Translations under genes and position numbers: made by a program
Shown: positions 15,293 through 24,373 of the stretch, piece after piece
Layout: each line of letters starts with the position of its first letter
How positions within the stretch are numbered: position 1 is the stretch's first letter
The notes under the pieces: model-generated
What the model was told of the DNA's origin: nothing
What the model saw: the letters and a program-made list of their open reading frames with translations, nothing else
The model's database searches: none
DNA from: Cyclobacteriaceae bacterium
GTDB taxonomy: Bacteria; Bacteroidota; Bacteroidia; Cytophagales; Cyclobacteriaceae
Direction of reading: 5' to 3'
Assembly: GCA_019638255.1 (NCBI GenBank)
Contig: JAHBUD010000001.1
Location: 2,418,001 to 2,482,000, forward strand
Length of the DNA stretch: 64,000 nucleotides

Positions 15293-17143
15293 TTATTTTT
15301 TCAATTCCAACACCGTCATTGTCATAGGCTGAATGCTGAACGAGGATGATGTACTGAGGGATTGACCGGTGAGTATGTTGTCTGCTTTTGTAAACCCAGT
15401 GGTTCGATCAGTGTATTTTGAAAAGTCAACTTTCATTTCCTTATCACTGGTGTTCATCACGCACATTATGGTTTGATTGGCATCATACCGGAAGTAGGTA
15501 TATAGTCCATCTACTGGTACGTATTGCATCAGCTTGCCGGTCTTGATAGCAGAAGATGATTTGCGGAAATTGGCGAGTGTACGAATCAACGTATAAACTT
15601 CTTGCTCCTCTTTCGTTCTGCCTTCTGCAGTAAACTTATTCACTTTATCACCCGGCCATCCGCCCGGAAAATCTAACCGCACCCAGCCATCCGGGTTGGT
15701 AACACCTTTCATTAGAATTTCTCCGCCATAATACATTTGCGGAATTCCCCTGCTGGTAAGCAGCCATGTAAAGGCTACTTTTATTTTGTTCAAATCCTCA
15801 TTCACAACAGAATAAAAACGACTCAAATCATGGTTGTCGAGGAAGATTACGTTCTTCATGGGATCTTTGTAAACAAAATCCTGTGCGAGGGTAGTGTATA
15901 ATTTATTCACGCCATCCGTCCACCCGAAATTCTCATTGAGTGCTGCTTGTATACCATAGAACAAGGATTGAAAATCGGTGACTCCCGGAAGATTGCTTTT
16001 GAATGAAGTGTCTATGTTGTTTTCAACAAAGTATGCATGGTTGAGCACACCATGTACCCACGTTTCGCCAAATAAACCCAGGTTAGGATATTCATCCAGC
16101 AAGGCTTTATTACAACGGTTCATAAATTCCATGTCGTTGTATATGTATGTATCAATACGCCAGCCGTCCACTGCAAATTCTTCCACACTGTAGATAGCAT
16201 GTTGAATGAGGTAGTTAGCCACGAATGGGTTTTTATGGTTTAAGTCGGGCATAAACCGGGTAAACCATCCATCACTCAATTGTTTTTGTTCACGGGGCGC
16301 AGCATAAGGATCGAAAAGCACCTGATCCTTGTAGGTTGTGTTCGTGTATTCCGGCCACTCGTTCAGCCAATCTTTCATAGGCTTATCCTGAACAGTGAAA
16401 TGATAAAGCCCAACATGGTTGTACACAGCATCCTGAATCAGTTTCATGCCGCGTCTGTGCAACTCATACCCTAATTTTTTATAAGCCTCTTCACCACCAA
16501 AACGAGGCTCAATTTTGTAATGATTGGTAAAAGCATAACCATGCTCAGTTCGGTTATGCATATCGTTTTGAATAACGGGCGTCATCCACAGCGCAGTTAC
16601 CCCTAAATCCTGCAAGTAATCTAGTTTATTGATTACACCTTGAAGATCTCCACCATGCCTGTGATAAATGGAATCTCGGTTTAAGGTTTGATCACGCATG
16701 CCGGGTATCTGGTCGTTGGAAGGATCGCCATTGCTGAACCGGTCGGGCATCAAGAGATAAATGAAATCCGATGATGTAACGCCCTGTGCAAATTCTGTTC
16801 CTTTGCCGGTGCGTCTTGGCTTAAGTGTATAGTCTAATGTAACTGGTTTGGATTTTTGGTTGATGGTGATCGAAAACTTTCCCGGTGCAGCCTTTGGTGA
16901 AATAATCAAATCAATAAAAAGATAGTTAGTGTTTTCCGGATAATGTACTTTACTAAGTGTTACTCCTGCATGCTTCAGTGTTACGGTTGGATTATCTTTG
17001 CCAACTTCAGGGCTGTAAATCATGAGTTGAAGCGAAGAATTTTTCATGCTACTCCACCAGTGTGGTGGATATACTTCGGGTTGTTGTGCGCTGGCAGAAA
17101 GAACTGTCAGGAGTAGGAGTAACGTTGTTTTTATAGTTCTCAT
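15293..17143 (-). CDS. GH13 cyclomaltodextrinase/neopullulanase-like enzyme
   Basis: 616 residues from the ATG at 17143, which begins a clear signal peptide (MRTIKTTLLLLLTVLSASAQ). The frame is open to 17194, but that extension lies in a terminator hairpin. An N-terminal beta-sandwich (VYPPHWWSSMKNSSLQLMIY), typical of bacterial cyclomaltodextrinases, precedes the GH13 barrel. Catalytic residues by motif: nucleophile Asp331 in GWRIDTY, acid Glu360 in LFGETWV, Asp439 in LDNHDLS. An all-beta C-terminal domain follows. It probably hydrolyses alpha-1,4 oligosaccharides in the periplasm or at the surface. There is no starch SusCD next to it; the nearby PUL is for another glycan. Confidence 0.92.
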   Translation of the reverse strand: MRTIKTTLLLLLTVLSASAQQPEVYPPHWWSSMKNSSLQLMIYSPEVGKDNPTVTLKHAGVTLSKVHYPENTNYLFIDLIISPKAAPGKFSITINQKSKPVTLDYTLKPRRTGKGTEFAQGVTSSDFIYLLMPDRFSNGDPSNDQIPGMRDQTLNRDSIYHRHGGDLQGVINKLDYLQDLGVTALWMTPVIQNDMHNRTEHGYAFTNHYKIEPRFGGEEAYKKLGYELHRRGMKLIQDAVYNHVGLYHFTVQDKPMKDWLNEWPEYTNTTYKDQVLFDPYAAPREQKQLSDGWFTRFMPDLNHKNPFVANYLIQHAIYSVEEFAVDGWRIDTYIYNDMEFMNRCNKALLDEYPNLGLFGETWVHGVLNHAYFVENNIDTSFKSNLPGVTDFQSLFYGIQAALNENFGWTDGVNKLYTTLAQDFVYKDPMKNVIFLDNHDLSRFYSVVNEDLNKIKVAFTWLLTSRGIPQMYYGGEILMKGVTNPDGWVRLDFPGGWPGDKVNKFTAEGRTKEEQEVYTLIRTLANFRKSSSAIKTGKLMQYVPVDGLYTYFRYDANQTIMCVMNTSDKEMKVDFSKYTDRTTGFTKADNILTGQSLSTSSSFSIQPMTMTVLELKK

Positions 17144-17170
17144 TTTTCTTATTGATTTATACTTTAACAT

Positions 17171-17196
17171 AAATGGCACCTTAAAAGGTGCCATTT
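17171..17196 (-). terminator. Terminator hairpin downstream of the OmpA-family gene
   Basis: AAATGGCACCTT-AA-AAGGTGCCATTT forms a 12-bp perfect stem between the stop of the OmpA-like gene (17220) and the GH13 start (17143). It is nearly symmetrical. It should end the leftward OmpA transcript and so separate it from the GH13 gene. Confidence 0.75.
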
Positions 17197-17219
17197 ATTA
17201 TCTGTTTAACAATATTTTT

Positions 17220-18422
17220 TTAATCCTGCAGGATCTCAATTTCAATCCGGTTATTAAGTTTGGCCGCAACAGTTGATCCTTGTTTCACGAGCATTTCAGT
17301 GCCGCCCCAAGCGTAAATCTCCGTGCGTTTTTTATCGATGCCATTGTCTGCCAGGTATGACTCCACGGCTTCTGCGCGCAATTTCGATAACTCTTTTCCG
17401 TTTCCGGTTTTTGATGTTGACCCCGTCATTGAAAAGTAATTTTTGTCTTTCCCCATCGAAGTGATGCGGATGTCTTTGTCGTTGCCATTGTTATGACCGT
17501 GAATTTTAATGCGGTAGTTTGGATTCATCTTCATCATGTTCACCAATTCATCCAGCTCATTCTTTGACTCTGGAGTCATGATGGCGGCATCGCGATAAAA
17601 TGCTACATCGTACATCACGTTCACGTCACCTTTTCGCATACGCTCAAGCTTATACGGAACCACCCAGGCCCCCTTGTCATCCTGCGTAACATCAGGTGTT
17701 TGCGATGGATCGTTGAAGTTAATGACTTTTATTTCCTCCTTATAGCCAAAGATACCGCACACAATGGTGAGTGGAATGGCGGGGTCGGCCGGGCGAACGT
17801 CTACATATTCGTTTGTTTTGTAAGTGGCAATGTCGCGTCCTTGTATTCGGTCAACATTATGCACTTGTGCTGATAATTCCTGACCATTTTCTGTTTGTAC
17901 AATAAACCTGAAATACTTACCGCGGGCGGGTGGCAATGGTTTGTCTGGTTCGGGTTCAGGCTCTGGTTCCGGTTCCGGATCTTTTTGAGGCTTAGGCTGC
18001 GGCTCTGCTACCGGTTCTGGTTTTGGTTCTTCTTTTGGTTTAGGTTCTTCCTTCGGCTCAACCACTACAATAGGTTTGGGTTCTTCTTTTATAACTACTG
18101 GTTGTGTTGCCCCCTTTGTGGAAAGCAGTCCTTCATAGAGCCAGGTGTCTTCAAATTCAGTTTCTTTCTGGAGCTTGCGGGTCATAGCCGATGCTTCTTT
18201 GCGGTCGGATGTCTTTAATACATAGATATAAGTCATCCTTCGTTGTTCGTGCACACCCTGTTGTGCATCATACTTGGCATTTCGTGCGTAGCCGGTAAAA
18301 ATATCAGCATACTTTTGAACGCGATAAGCGCCAATAACAACATAATAGTCCTGGGCAGAAAGGCCGGATGAAACAAGAAGTAAGACAGCAACAATGAGCG
18401 ATTTCAACGTAGAGAGAGTCAT
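17220..18422 (-). CDS. SPOR-like/OmpA-family outer membrane-associated protein
   Basis: 400 residues from the ATG at 18422 (signal peptide MTLSTLKSLIVAVLLLVSSGLSAQ); the frame extends 8 codons further but without a better start. After the signal, DYYVVIGAYRVQKYADIFTGYA resembles a SPOR-type domain. A Pro/Glu linker (KPEPVAEPQPKPQKDPEPEP and repeats) follows, then a beta domain and a C-terminal OmpA domain (YRIKIHGHNNG ... LSKLRAEAVESYLADNGIDK ... LNNRIEIEI) that binds peptidoglycan. It probably links outer membrane and wall. The region LEPxx around residues 120-170 is low complexity. It is transcribed separately from GH13 by terminator. Confidence 0.88.
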   Translation of the reverse strand: MTLSTLKSLIVAVLLLVSSGLSAQDYYVVIGAYRVQKYADIFTGYARNAKYDAQQGVHEQRRMTYIYVLKTSDRKEASAMTRKLQKETEFEDTWLYEGLLSTKGATQPVVIKEEPKPIVVVEPKEEPKPKEEPKPEPVAEPQPKPQKDPEPEPEPEPEPDKPLPPARGKYFRFIVQTENGQELSAQVHNVDRIQGRDIATYKTNEYVDVRPADPAIPLTIVCGIFGYKEEIKVINFNDPSQTPDVTQDDKGAWVVPYKLERMRKGDVNVMYDVAFYRDAAIMTPESKNELDELVNMMKMNPNYRIKIHGHNNGNDKDIRITSMGKDKNYFSMTGSTSKTGNGKELSKLRAEAVESYLADNGIDKKRTEIYAWGGTEMLVKQGSTVAAKLNNRIEIEILQD

Positions 18423-18550
18423 GGGGTAAAAGTTTACTATAATCAATTGGCTAAGATAGCATTCAGCCTCTAAAATTCAAGGTTATTTTAGTGATTTGCC
18501 AGTGTATATAGTGCCTAAGATTTCGATTCGACTGTGTATGACAGGCTGAA

Positions 18551-19912
18551 TCATTTCCCGATACAAAACTTGCTAAAGATATTATCCAGTAAATCTTCGG
18601 TTGTGATGGTGCCGGTAATCTCACCGAGATAGTGCAGGGCCTGTCGGATATCCATAGCCAGGAAATCACCTGTGATGCCACTATCCAATCCTTTTAATAC
18701 ACGTTGCAGTGCATCGTTGGTTTGGGTTAGATTTTGAAAATGACGCAGGTTTGTTACCAATACATCGCCTTGCTTTACCGTGTTGATGTGTACCGTTGAA
18801 AGGATTTTTTCTTTCAGTTGTTGGATGTTTTCTTTTTTATCTGCAGATATAAAAACAAAATCGTGTTCTTGTAGCTGCTTAATCAGATGCGGATCTCCTC
18901 TATCGATTTTATTGCCCACTTTAATATAGGGGATGCCAAGTTCCTTGAGATGTTCTTCTTCTTGCTCAATCTCCTTCAAGGTGGCCTGTGAGAGATCAAA
19001 CAGATAGATAATCAACGAAGCCTTTTTCATTCGTTCGCGTGTCCGCGCTACACCTATGGATTCAATCACATCTTCGGTTTCGCGCAAACCGGCTGTATCT
19101 ACAAACCGAAAGTTGATGCCACCCAATATGATTTCATCTTCTATGGCATCTCGTGTAGTTCCAGGTATATCGGATACAATCGCTTTTTCTTCGTTCAGCA
19201 GTGCATTGAGCAAGGTTGATTTTCCGGCATTGGGTTTTCCGGCAATTACCGTTGGTATTCCATTTTTAATTACGTTGCCGGCATCAAACGAAGTGATTAA
19301 AGTTTGAATATAAGACTGAATTCGTTTGATCAGGTTGCGCAAGTCATCACGCTTGGCAAACTCCACATCTTCTTCACCAAAATCGAGTTCGAGTTCAATG
19401 AGTGATGCAAAATGAATTAGTTCTTCACGCAAGTGATTAATTTCTTTTGAAAACCCTCCGCGCATCTGGTTGATGGCTGCCTGGCGTGCATTATCGGTTT
19501 CGGCATTAATGATGTCTGCAACGGCCTCGGCTTGAGTCAGGTCTATTCGTCCGTGAAGAAACGCCCGCTTGGTGAATTCACCGGGCTCTGCCAGCCGTGC
19601 TCCTTGCTTCAAAAAAACTTTGATCAGTTCTTTCACCACAACCGGTGAACCATGACAGGAAATTTCTACTACGTTTTCTCGTGTAAAGGAGCGGGGTGCT
19701 TTGAATAGACCCACAACAACTTCATCAATGATTTTGTCGCCATCGCGAATGGTGCCGAAATGCAACGTATGTGTGGCTTGTACTTCAAGTTTTTTTTCAG
19801 GAAAAACCGAGTCGACTAACCTGATAGCATCATTGCCCGATAGACGAACCATGGCAATGGCGCCAACACCTTGTGCGGTGGCAAGGGCTATGATGGTATC
19901 GTTCAGTTTCAC
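18551..19912 (-). CDS. mnmE: tRNA modification GTPase MnmE
   Basis: 453 residues, the normal length. An N-terminal formyl-THF-binding domain (DTIIALATAQGVGAIAMVRL) is followed by helical domain and inserted Ras-like GTPase: G1 GKPNAGKST, G2 IPGTTRD, G3 DTAGLRE, G4 NKID. It ends with the invariant Cys motif CIGK. With MnmG it makes the cmnm5 modification at U34 of several tRNAs. The start is GTG at 19912: an in-frame stop lies nine codons upstream and no ATG exists between. It lies 48 bp after the GH3 stop's far side on the same strand and is unrelated to the PUL by function. Confidence 0.97.
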   Translation of the reverse strand: MKLNDTIIALATAQGVGAIAMVRLSGNDAIRLVDSVFPEKKLEVQATHTLHFGTIRDGDKIIDEVVVGLFKAPRSFTRENVVEISCHGSPVVVKELIKVFLKQGARLAEPGEFTKRAFLHGRIDLTQAEAVADIINAETDNARQAAINQMRGGFSKEINHLREELIHFASLIELELDFGEEDVEFAKRDDLRNLIKRIQSYIQTLITSFDAGNVIKNGIPTVIAGKPNAGKSTLLNALLNEEKAIVSDIPGTTRDAIEDEIILGGINFRFVDTAGLRETEDVIESIGVARTRERMKKASLIIYLFDLSQATLKEIEQEEEHLKELGIPYIKVGNKIDRGDPHLIKQLQEHDFVFISADKKENIQQLKEKILSTVHINTVKQGDVLVTNLRHFQNLTQTNDALQRVLKGLDSGITGDFLAMDIRQALHYLGEITGTITTEDLLDNIFSKFCIGK

Positions 19913-19960
19913 TTGTACACGGGTAACGTGCGCAAGTTATTTATTTTATGGCATGGTAAA

Positions 19961-22222
19961 TCAGGGGAGTAAAGTAATTTCCTGCTTGAGTACCGTGTCC
20001 GAGCTTCCTCCAGCCATTACATGGAACTTTCCGGGTTCGCTTCCCCAACTCATATCTGCACGATAAAATGACAACATTTCCTTGTCGATTGTAAATGTAA
20101 CAGTTGAGGTTTCTTTAGCTTTCAGGTGCACCTTCTTGAATCCCTTCAATTCTTTTATGGGCCGGGTAACACTTCCTGCCAGATCACGAATATAGAGTTG
20201 CACCACTTCATCACCATCCCGATTGCTGGTATTGGAGATAGTAACCGTTACGGTAATGGTCTCGTTGTTCTTCATGCTGGTTTTATCAAGCACCATGTTG
20301 GTATAGGTAAATGTTGAATAACTTAAACCATAACCAAAAGGGTAGAGGGGCGTGTTTTGCACATCGCGGTAACGCGATCGGTAAACACGCTCTGCACCCG
20401 GCTCGCTATAATCACCCAGGTAGGGGCGACCTGTATTCTTATGATTGTAAAAGATGGGCACCTGACCTATGTGGCGTGGAAAGCTCATCGGTAATTTGCC
20501 ACTCGGATTGAATTCGCCTGTCAGCACATCAGCAATGGCATTACCAGCTTCAGATCCTAACGTCCATGTTTCTACAATGGCAGGTATATGCTGGTCAACC
20601 CATTCAATGGCTAAGGGGCGTCCGTTTACAAGCAGCAGCACAATGGGTTTTCCTGTTTTGTAAATTTCCTCAACAAGCCGCTGCTGTATTCCAGGTAGTC
20701 CAATGTCAGCGCGTGATGCACCCTCACCATGCATGGGGGCACTTTCCCCCACAACCAATAGCACCAGTTCGCTTTGAAGGGCTGCTTTTACTGCTTCCTG
20801 CAGTTTATCAGTTTTGTCATTGTACAGGTTGCAGCCTTCTGCTACAATAAATGAAGTATTGGGCATAGCTGTCCTTAAACCTTCAGCAACCGATACAGGA
20901 TGTTGAGCTTCACCAAAGAATGACCAGGAGCCATTCATGTCCTCCTTGTTATTTCCAAACGGCCCAATAATGGCAATTTTTTTATAGTTGCTGTGCAGAG
21001 GCAGTAGTTGTTTTTCATTTTTCAGCAATACAATTGACTTACGCGCAATGTCACGTGCTGCTGTCAGATGTTCGGTAGATCGTAGGGTAACTTTTTCACG
21101 GAGTGTATCAGAGTAGATATATGGATTATCGAATAACCCGAGTGCATACTTTAATTCGAGTACCCTGCGAACGGCATTATCCAATAAAGCAACATCAAGC
21201 TTACCGGTTTTAACCAGCTCAGGAATTTGTTCAATGTAAATTTCTGACATCATATCCATATCAACCCCTGTTTCCAAGGCTTGACGGGCAGCTTCCATGC
21301 TATCAGCACTGTAGCCATGTTCAATCATTTCGCCAATTGATTGCCAGTCGGAAACCACCATTCCATTAAAATCCCATTCATTGCGTAGAATATCTTTTAG
21401 CAGATAGGTGTTTCCGGATGCAGGTATATCGTTGAGTTCATTGAACGCTGTCATTACCGTAGCGACACCCGCATCAATACCGGCTTTGTAAGGAGGAAGA
21501 TAAATTTCACGTAGCGTACGTTCTGAAATATCAACGGTATTGTACTCGCGACCTGCTATCGGAGCCCCATAGGCTGCAAAATGTTTGATGCATGCTGCTA
21601 ATGTGTTGGCTTCACTCAATGCCTTACCTTGAAAACCATTTACTCGCGCCTCTGCAATACACGAAGCCAGGTATGGATCTTCGCCTGCACCTTCTGATAC
21701 TCTTCCCCATCGGGCATCGCGTGATATATCAACCATTGGGGCAAAGGTAAAGTTGATACCTGCTGCGGTTGATTCCTCTGCTGCAATACGCGCTGCAAGT
21801 TCAATGGCCTCCATATCCCAACTCGAAGCTTCAGCCAGCGAAAGGGGCATAACTGTTTTAAACCCATGAATAACATCTGCTCCAAACAACAAGGGTATTT
21901 TAAGTCGTGATTGTTCAACGGCAATTTTTTGAAGGCGTGCTGTATAGGCAGCACCATGTACATTAAATAAGCCCGTAATCTTTCCGTCACGAATCAGGAT
22001 ATCAAATTTATCCGATTCAGCTGTACGCACTGTGGGGCCGGTATTGAATAAGTCGCCCACTAAAAAGTTTAACTGACCAACTTTTTCTTCTAACGTCATC
22101 ACGGAGAGTAGCGAATCGACTTTTTGTGTTGATGTTTTTGAAGAAGATGAAGGTGACTGACAACAGAAAAGCGTTAATGAAAGAACCACTAAAGTGGAGA
22201 GGAGGTAGTGACATATCTTCAT
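19961..22222 (-). CDS. bglX: GH3 beta-glucosidase lipoprotein
   Basis: 753 residues, standard for BglX-type GH3 enzymes. Lipoprotein signal MKICHYLLSTLVVLSLTLFC with lipobox Cys around residue 20. Catalytic nucleophile Asp292 in MVVSDWQSIGE; KHFAAYG and HGEGASRADIGLPG mark the sugar-binding pocket and domain 2; the C-terminus has a fibronectin-III-like domain (DEVVQLYIRDLAGSVTRPIK). It removes terminal beta-linked glucose from oligosaccharides. It lies 32 bp after the GH16 gene, so the two enzymes form an endo/exo pair within the glucan PUL. Its lipid anchor may place it in the periplasm or outer membrane. Confidence 0.94.
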   Translation of the reverse strand: MKICHYLLSTLVVLSLTLFCCQSPSSSSKTSTQKVDSLLSVMTLEEKVGQLNFLVGDLFNTGPTVRTAESDKFDILIRDGKITGLFNVHGAAYTARLQKIAVEQSRLKIPLLFGADVIHGFKTVMPLSLAEASSWDMEAIELAARIAAEESTAAGINFTFAPMVDISRDARWGRVSEGAGEDPYLASCIAEARVNGFQGKALSEANTLAACIKHFAAYGAPIAGREYNTVDISERTLREIYLPPYKAGIDAGVATVMTAFNELNDIPASGNTYLLKDILRNEWDFNGMVVSDWQSIGEMIEHGYSADSMEAARQALETGVDMDMMSEIYIEQIPELVKTGKLDVALLDNAVRRVLELKYALGLFDNPYIYSDTLREKVTLRSTEHLTAARDIARKSIVLLKNEKQLLPLHSNYKKIAIIGPFGNNKEDMNGSWSFFGEAQHPVSVAEGLRTAMPNTSFIVAEGCNLYNDKTDKLQEAVKAALQSELVLLVVGESAPMHGEGASRADIGLPGIQQRLVEEIYKTGKPIVLLLVNGRPLAIEWVDQHIPAIVETWTLGSEAGNAIADVLTGEFNPSGKLPMSFPRHIGQVPIFYNHKNTGRPYLGDYSEPGAERVYRSRYRDVQNTPLYPFGYGLSYSTFTYTNMVLDKTSMKNNETITVTVTISNTSNRDGDEVVQLYIRDLAGSVTRPIKELKGFKKVHLKAKETSTVTFTIDKEMLSFYRADMSWGSEPGKFHVMAGGSSDTVLKQEITLLP

Positions 22223-22253
22223 GATCTTTTTAAATAAAGCCCGAAAACCCAGG

Positions 22254-24266
22254 TTATTGAATACTTACTTTGGTAATGGTTGTTTTGTTGGCTTGCGAAA
22301 GGATAAGAAAGTAAATCCCCGAAACAGGTGTTTTTAAGTCAATGACTAACAGCGATTGATCAATGTGCAGTTTATAGGGTTGCTCTACACCAACAGCGTT
22401 AAAAATTTTAAGATCATCAACAGGTACTCCGTTGGTTTGAATAAAAAAACGTCCATTACACGGGTTTGGGTATACATTCAGCTGTGCTGTAGGATTGATT
22501 TCTACTCCTGTAATATTGGCAACAATTTCAATTGCTTCACTTAGTGCTGATTCACCAATACTGTTTACGCCTGATACTTTATAATAATTGAGCTGCTCTG
22601 TAGGGCTGATGATTAGCGGATTCTGAAAAGTATTTGATCCAGTAAGTATTCTTATAAAATTTTCAGCTGGGCTGCTACTCCGGTAGATGTTGAAGTTGGT
22701 AGCATTCGTATTGTCAGTCCATTGCAAGGCTATTTCTCCAGTCTCCGTGATGGATGCAGATAAATTAGTTGGGGGTTGGGGTATTGTACGGCTGTTGTAC
22801 ATAGCAATGGTGCCGAGTTGAAATTGCCCTTGCCCGGCAAACATGTAGATGCGCATTGACTTGATGTAATTGTCATTAACAGGAGGGGTGTTTACATTCC
22901 ACAAACCATTAAAGTTATAGGCATACATATAATATTTTCCGTCCGTTGCCACCAACGGAATATCGTAATTGGTCGCAATGGTTTCTTTGCCATCACCATC
23001 AATAAAGGTGAGCAATAATCGCGGTTTGGTGGAGGCTGATGGTAACTTAATTGGTACTTTTAAAATGCTGTAATCTGACAGCCTTACCGCCCTGGGCATT
23101 TCGTACTGAATGTACCGCAAGGTTGATGTGTTAAAGTTTACGGACAACTGGTTGTCAGCAATCTGCATGGTTATGCCATTATCGTTTTTTGTCCAACCGG
23201 TTAATTGTTCGGAAGAGAAATCGTTCACAATATGTTTTAATCCTGTCGGATCAACAATGGTAGTTACATTAAGTGATGTTGTGTTGACAGAGCATCCGGT
23301 TTCACCCGTAAGCAAAAGATTGATGGTTCCATCGGAAGGCCCCCAGTTAATGGTGACTTCTTTTGTACCTTGTCCGGATACAATGGATGCACCGTTGGGA
23401 ACGCTCCAGGTGTACGTTACTTCAGTGCCATAATCGGGTGCTGAGAAGATGGCACCTTGCTGATTTTCAAATAAGAATGGAGTCCCTTGAATCAAGGGTT
23501 CACTACGTTGCTCATATACACGTACCCAGTCAACTTCAAGTCGTGCTGATGTAAGGTTTGCATCAATAGTACCGCCTAATGTTCCTCCAATGGCCAGATT
23601 AATAATCATGAAATGACCGGCATCATAGGGCCAGTTGGCAGGTGTTTTTGTTGTTGGACTGTAAGTATAATACGGAACATCATTCACATAAAAGATTATC
23701 CGATCTTCGTTCCATGAAATAGCATATTCATTAAACTCAGTGGTAGCAGAAGGAATATTGATTGACGATTTGTTTTGGGTATCGCCATAACTTGAAGGAT
23801 TGTGTAATGCACACATTACCACATTTGGGTTCCTTCCAACATGCTCCATGATATCAATTTCCCCACAGGCCGGCCAACCTACGCTTGGAAAATTATCGCC
23901 TAGCATCCACAATGCCGGCCATGTTCCTACACCGGTAGGTAGCTTGGCTCTAAAAACTATCTTACCGTATTTGAACGATAATTTATTTTGTGTCTTTATA
24001 CGGGCACTTGTCCAGGTGTTTCCTGATTTGATGACATCGATAATCAATCTTCCATCTTCCTGGCGAACGTTGGTAGTGTTGTTGGTATAAATCTGAGATT
24101 CCTGGTTGCCCCAACCACCACCACCAAGATCATACCCCCAAAACTGGGAGTCAGGAGAACCTGAACCGTTGAATTCATCACTCCACACTAATACCTCGCA
24201 TTGGGCATGGCTTTTTATAACCGCAGAAATGCAAAATACCAGGATAAGTACGGTATAAATTCTCAT
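22254..24266 (-). CDS. GH16 laminarinase-like endo-beta-1,3-glucanase with T9SS sorting domain
   Basis: 670 residues from the ATG at 24266 (signal MRIYTVLILVFCISAVIKSHAQ). Residues about 25-260 are the GH16 domain, with active site GEIDIMEHVG (nucleophile Glu136, Asp138, acid/base Glu141), the form with the extra Met typical of laminarinases. After it come an Ig/PKD-like domain (VTYTWSVPNGASIVSGQGTK), a carbohydrate-binding-like beta-sandwich, an FN3 domain (NLSASITETGEIALQWTDNT), and a T9SS type A C-terminal signal (LNVYPNPCNGRFFIQTNG ... GIYFLIL ... KTTITKVSIQ). It is predicted to be secreted across the outer membrane. The substrate, laminarin or mixed-linkage glucan, is inferred from family and GH3 partner. 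Confidence 0.94.
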   Translation of the reverse strand: MRIYTVLILVFCISAVIKSHAQCEVLVWSDEFNGSGSPDSQFWGYDLGGGGWGNQESQIYTNNTTNVRQEDGRLIIDVIKSGNTWTSARIKTQNKLSFKYGKIVFRAKLPTGVGTWPALWMLGDNFPSVGWPACGEIDIMEHVGRNPNVVMCALHNPSSYGDTQNKSSINIPSATTEFNEYAISWNEDRIIFYVNDVPYYTYSPTTKTPANWPYDAGHFMIINLAIGGTLGGTIDANLTSARLEVDWVRVYEQRSEPLIQGTPFLFENQQGAIFSAPDYGTEVTYTWSVPNGASIVSGQGTKEVTINWGPSDGTINLLLTGETGCSVNTTSLNVTTIVDPTGLKHIVNDFSSEQLTGWTKNDNGITMQIADNQLSVNFNTSTLRYIQYEMPRAVRLSDYSILKVPIKLPSASTKPRLLLTFIDGDGKETIATNYDIPLVATDGKYYMYAYNFNGLWNVNTPPVNDNYIKSMRIYMFAGQGQFQLGTIAMYNSRTIPQPPTNLSASITETGEIALQWTDNTNATNFNIYRSSSPAENFIRILTGSNTFQNPLIISPTEQLNYYKVSGVNSIGESALSEAIEIVANITGVEINPTAQLNVYPNPCNGRFFIQTNGVPVDDLKIFNAVGVEQPYKLHIDQSLLVIDLKTPVSGIYFLILSQANKTTITKVSIQ

Positions 24267-24331
24267 GTGTAATAGAGAGGCCATGGCCATCAGATTTAAG
24301 ATTGATTGATTTGGAACAACAATAGAAAAAG

Positions 24332-24364
24332 AAAAGTCAGGCTTGCTTTACAAGCCTGACTTTT
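24332..24364 (-). terminator. Strong hairpin between glycan-binding lipoprotein and GH16 genes
   Basis: AAAAGTCAGGCTTG-CTTTA-CAAGCCTGACTTTT is a 14-bp perfect stem with a 5-nt loop. Read leftward it is followed by CTTTTTCTATTG, a U-rich tract. It is a good intrinsic terminator or attenuator splitting susCD-SGBP from GH16-GH3. Confidence 0.85.
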
Positions 24365-24373
24365 AGTGCTCGC

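Noticed and set aside
17895..18218. Phe/Arg-rich plus-strand open frame
   Set aside because: It is the antisense of the Pro/Glu linker of the SPOR/OmpA protein, a typical composition artefact.
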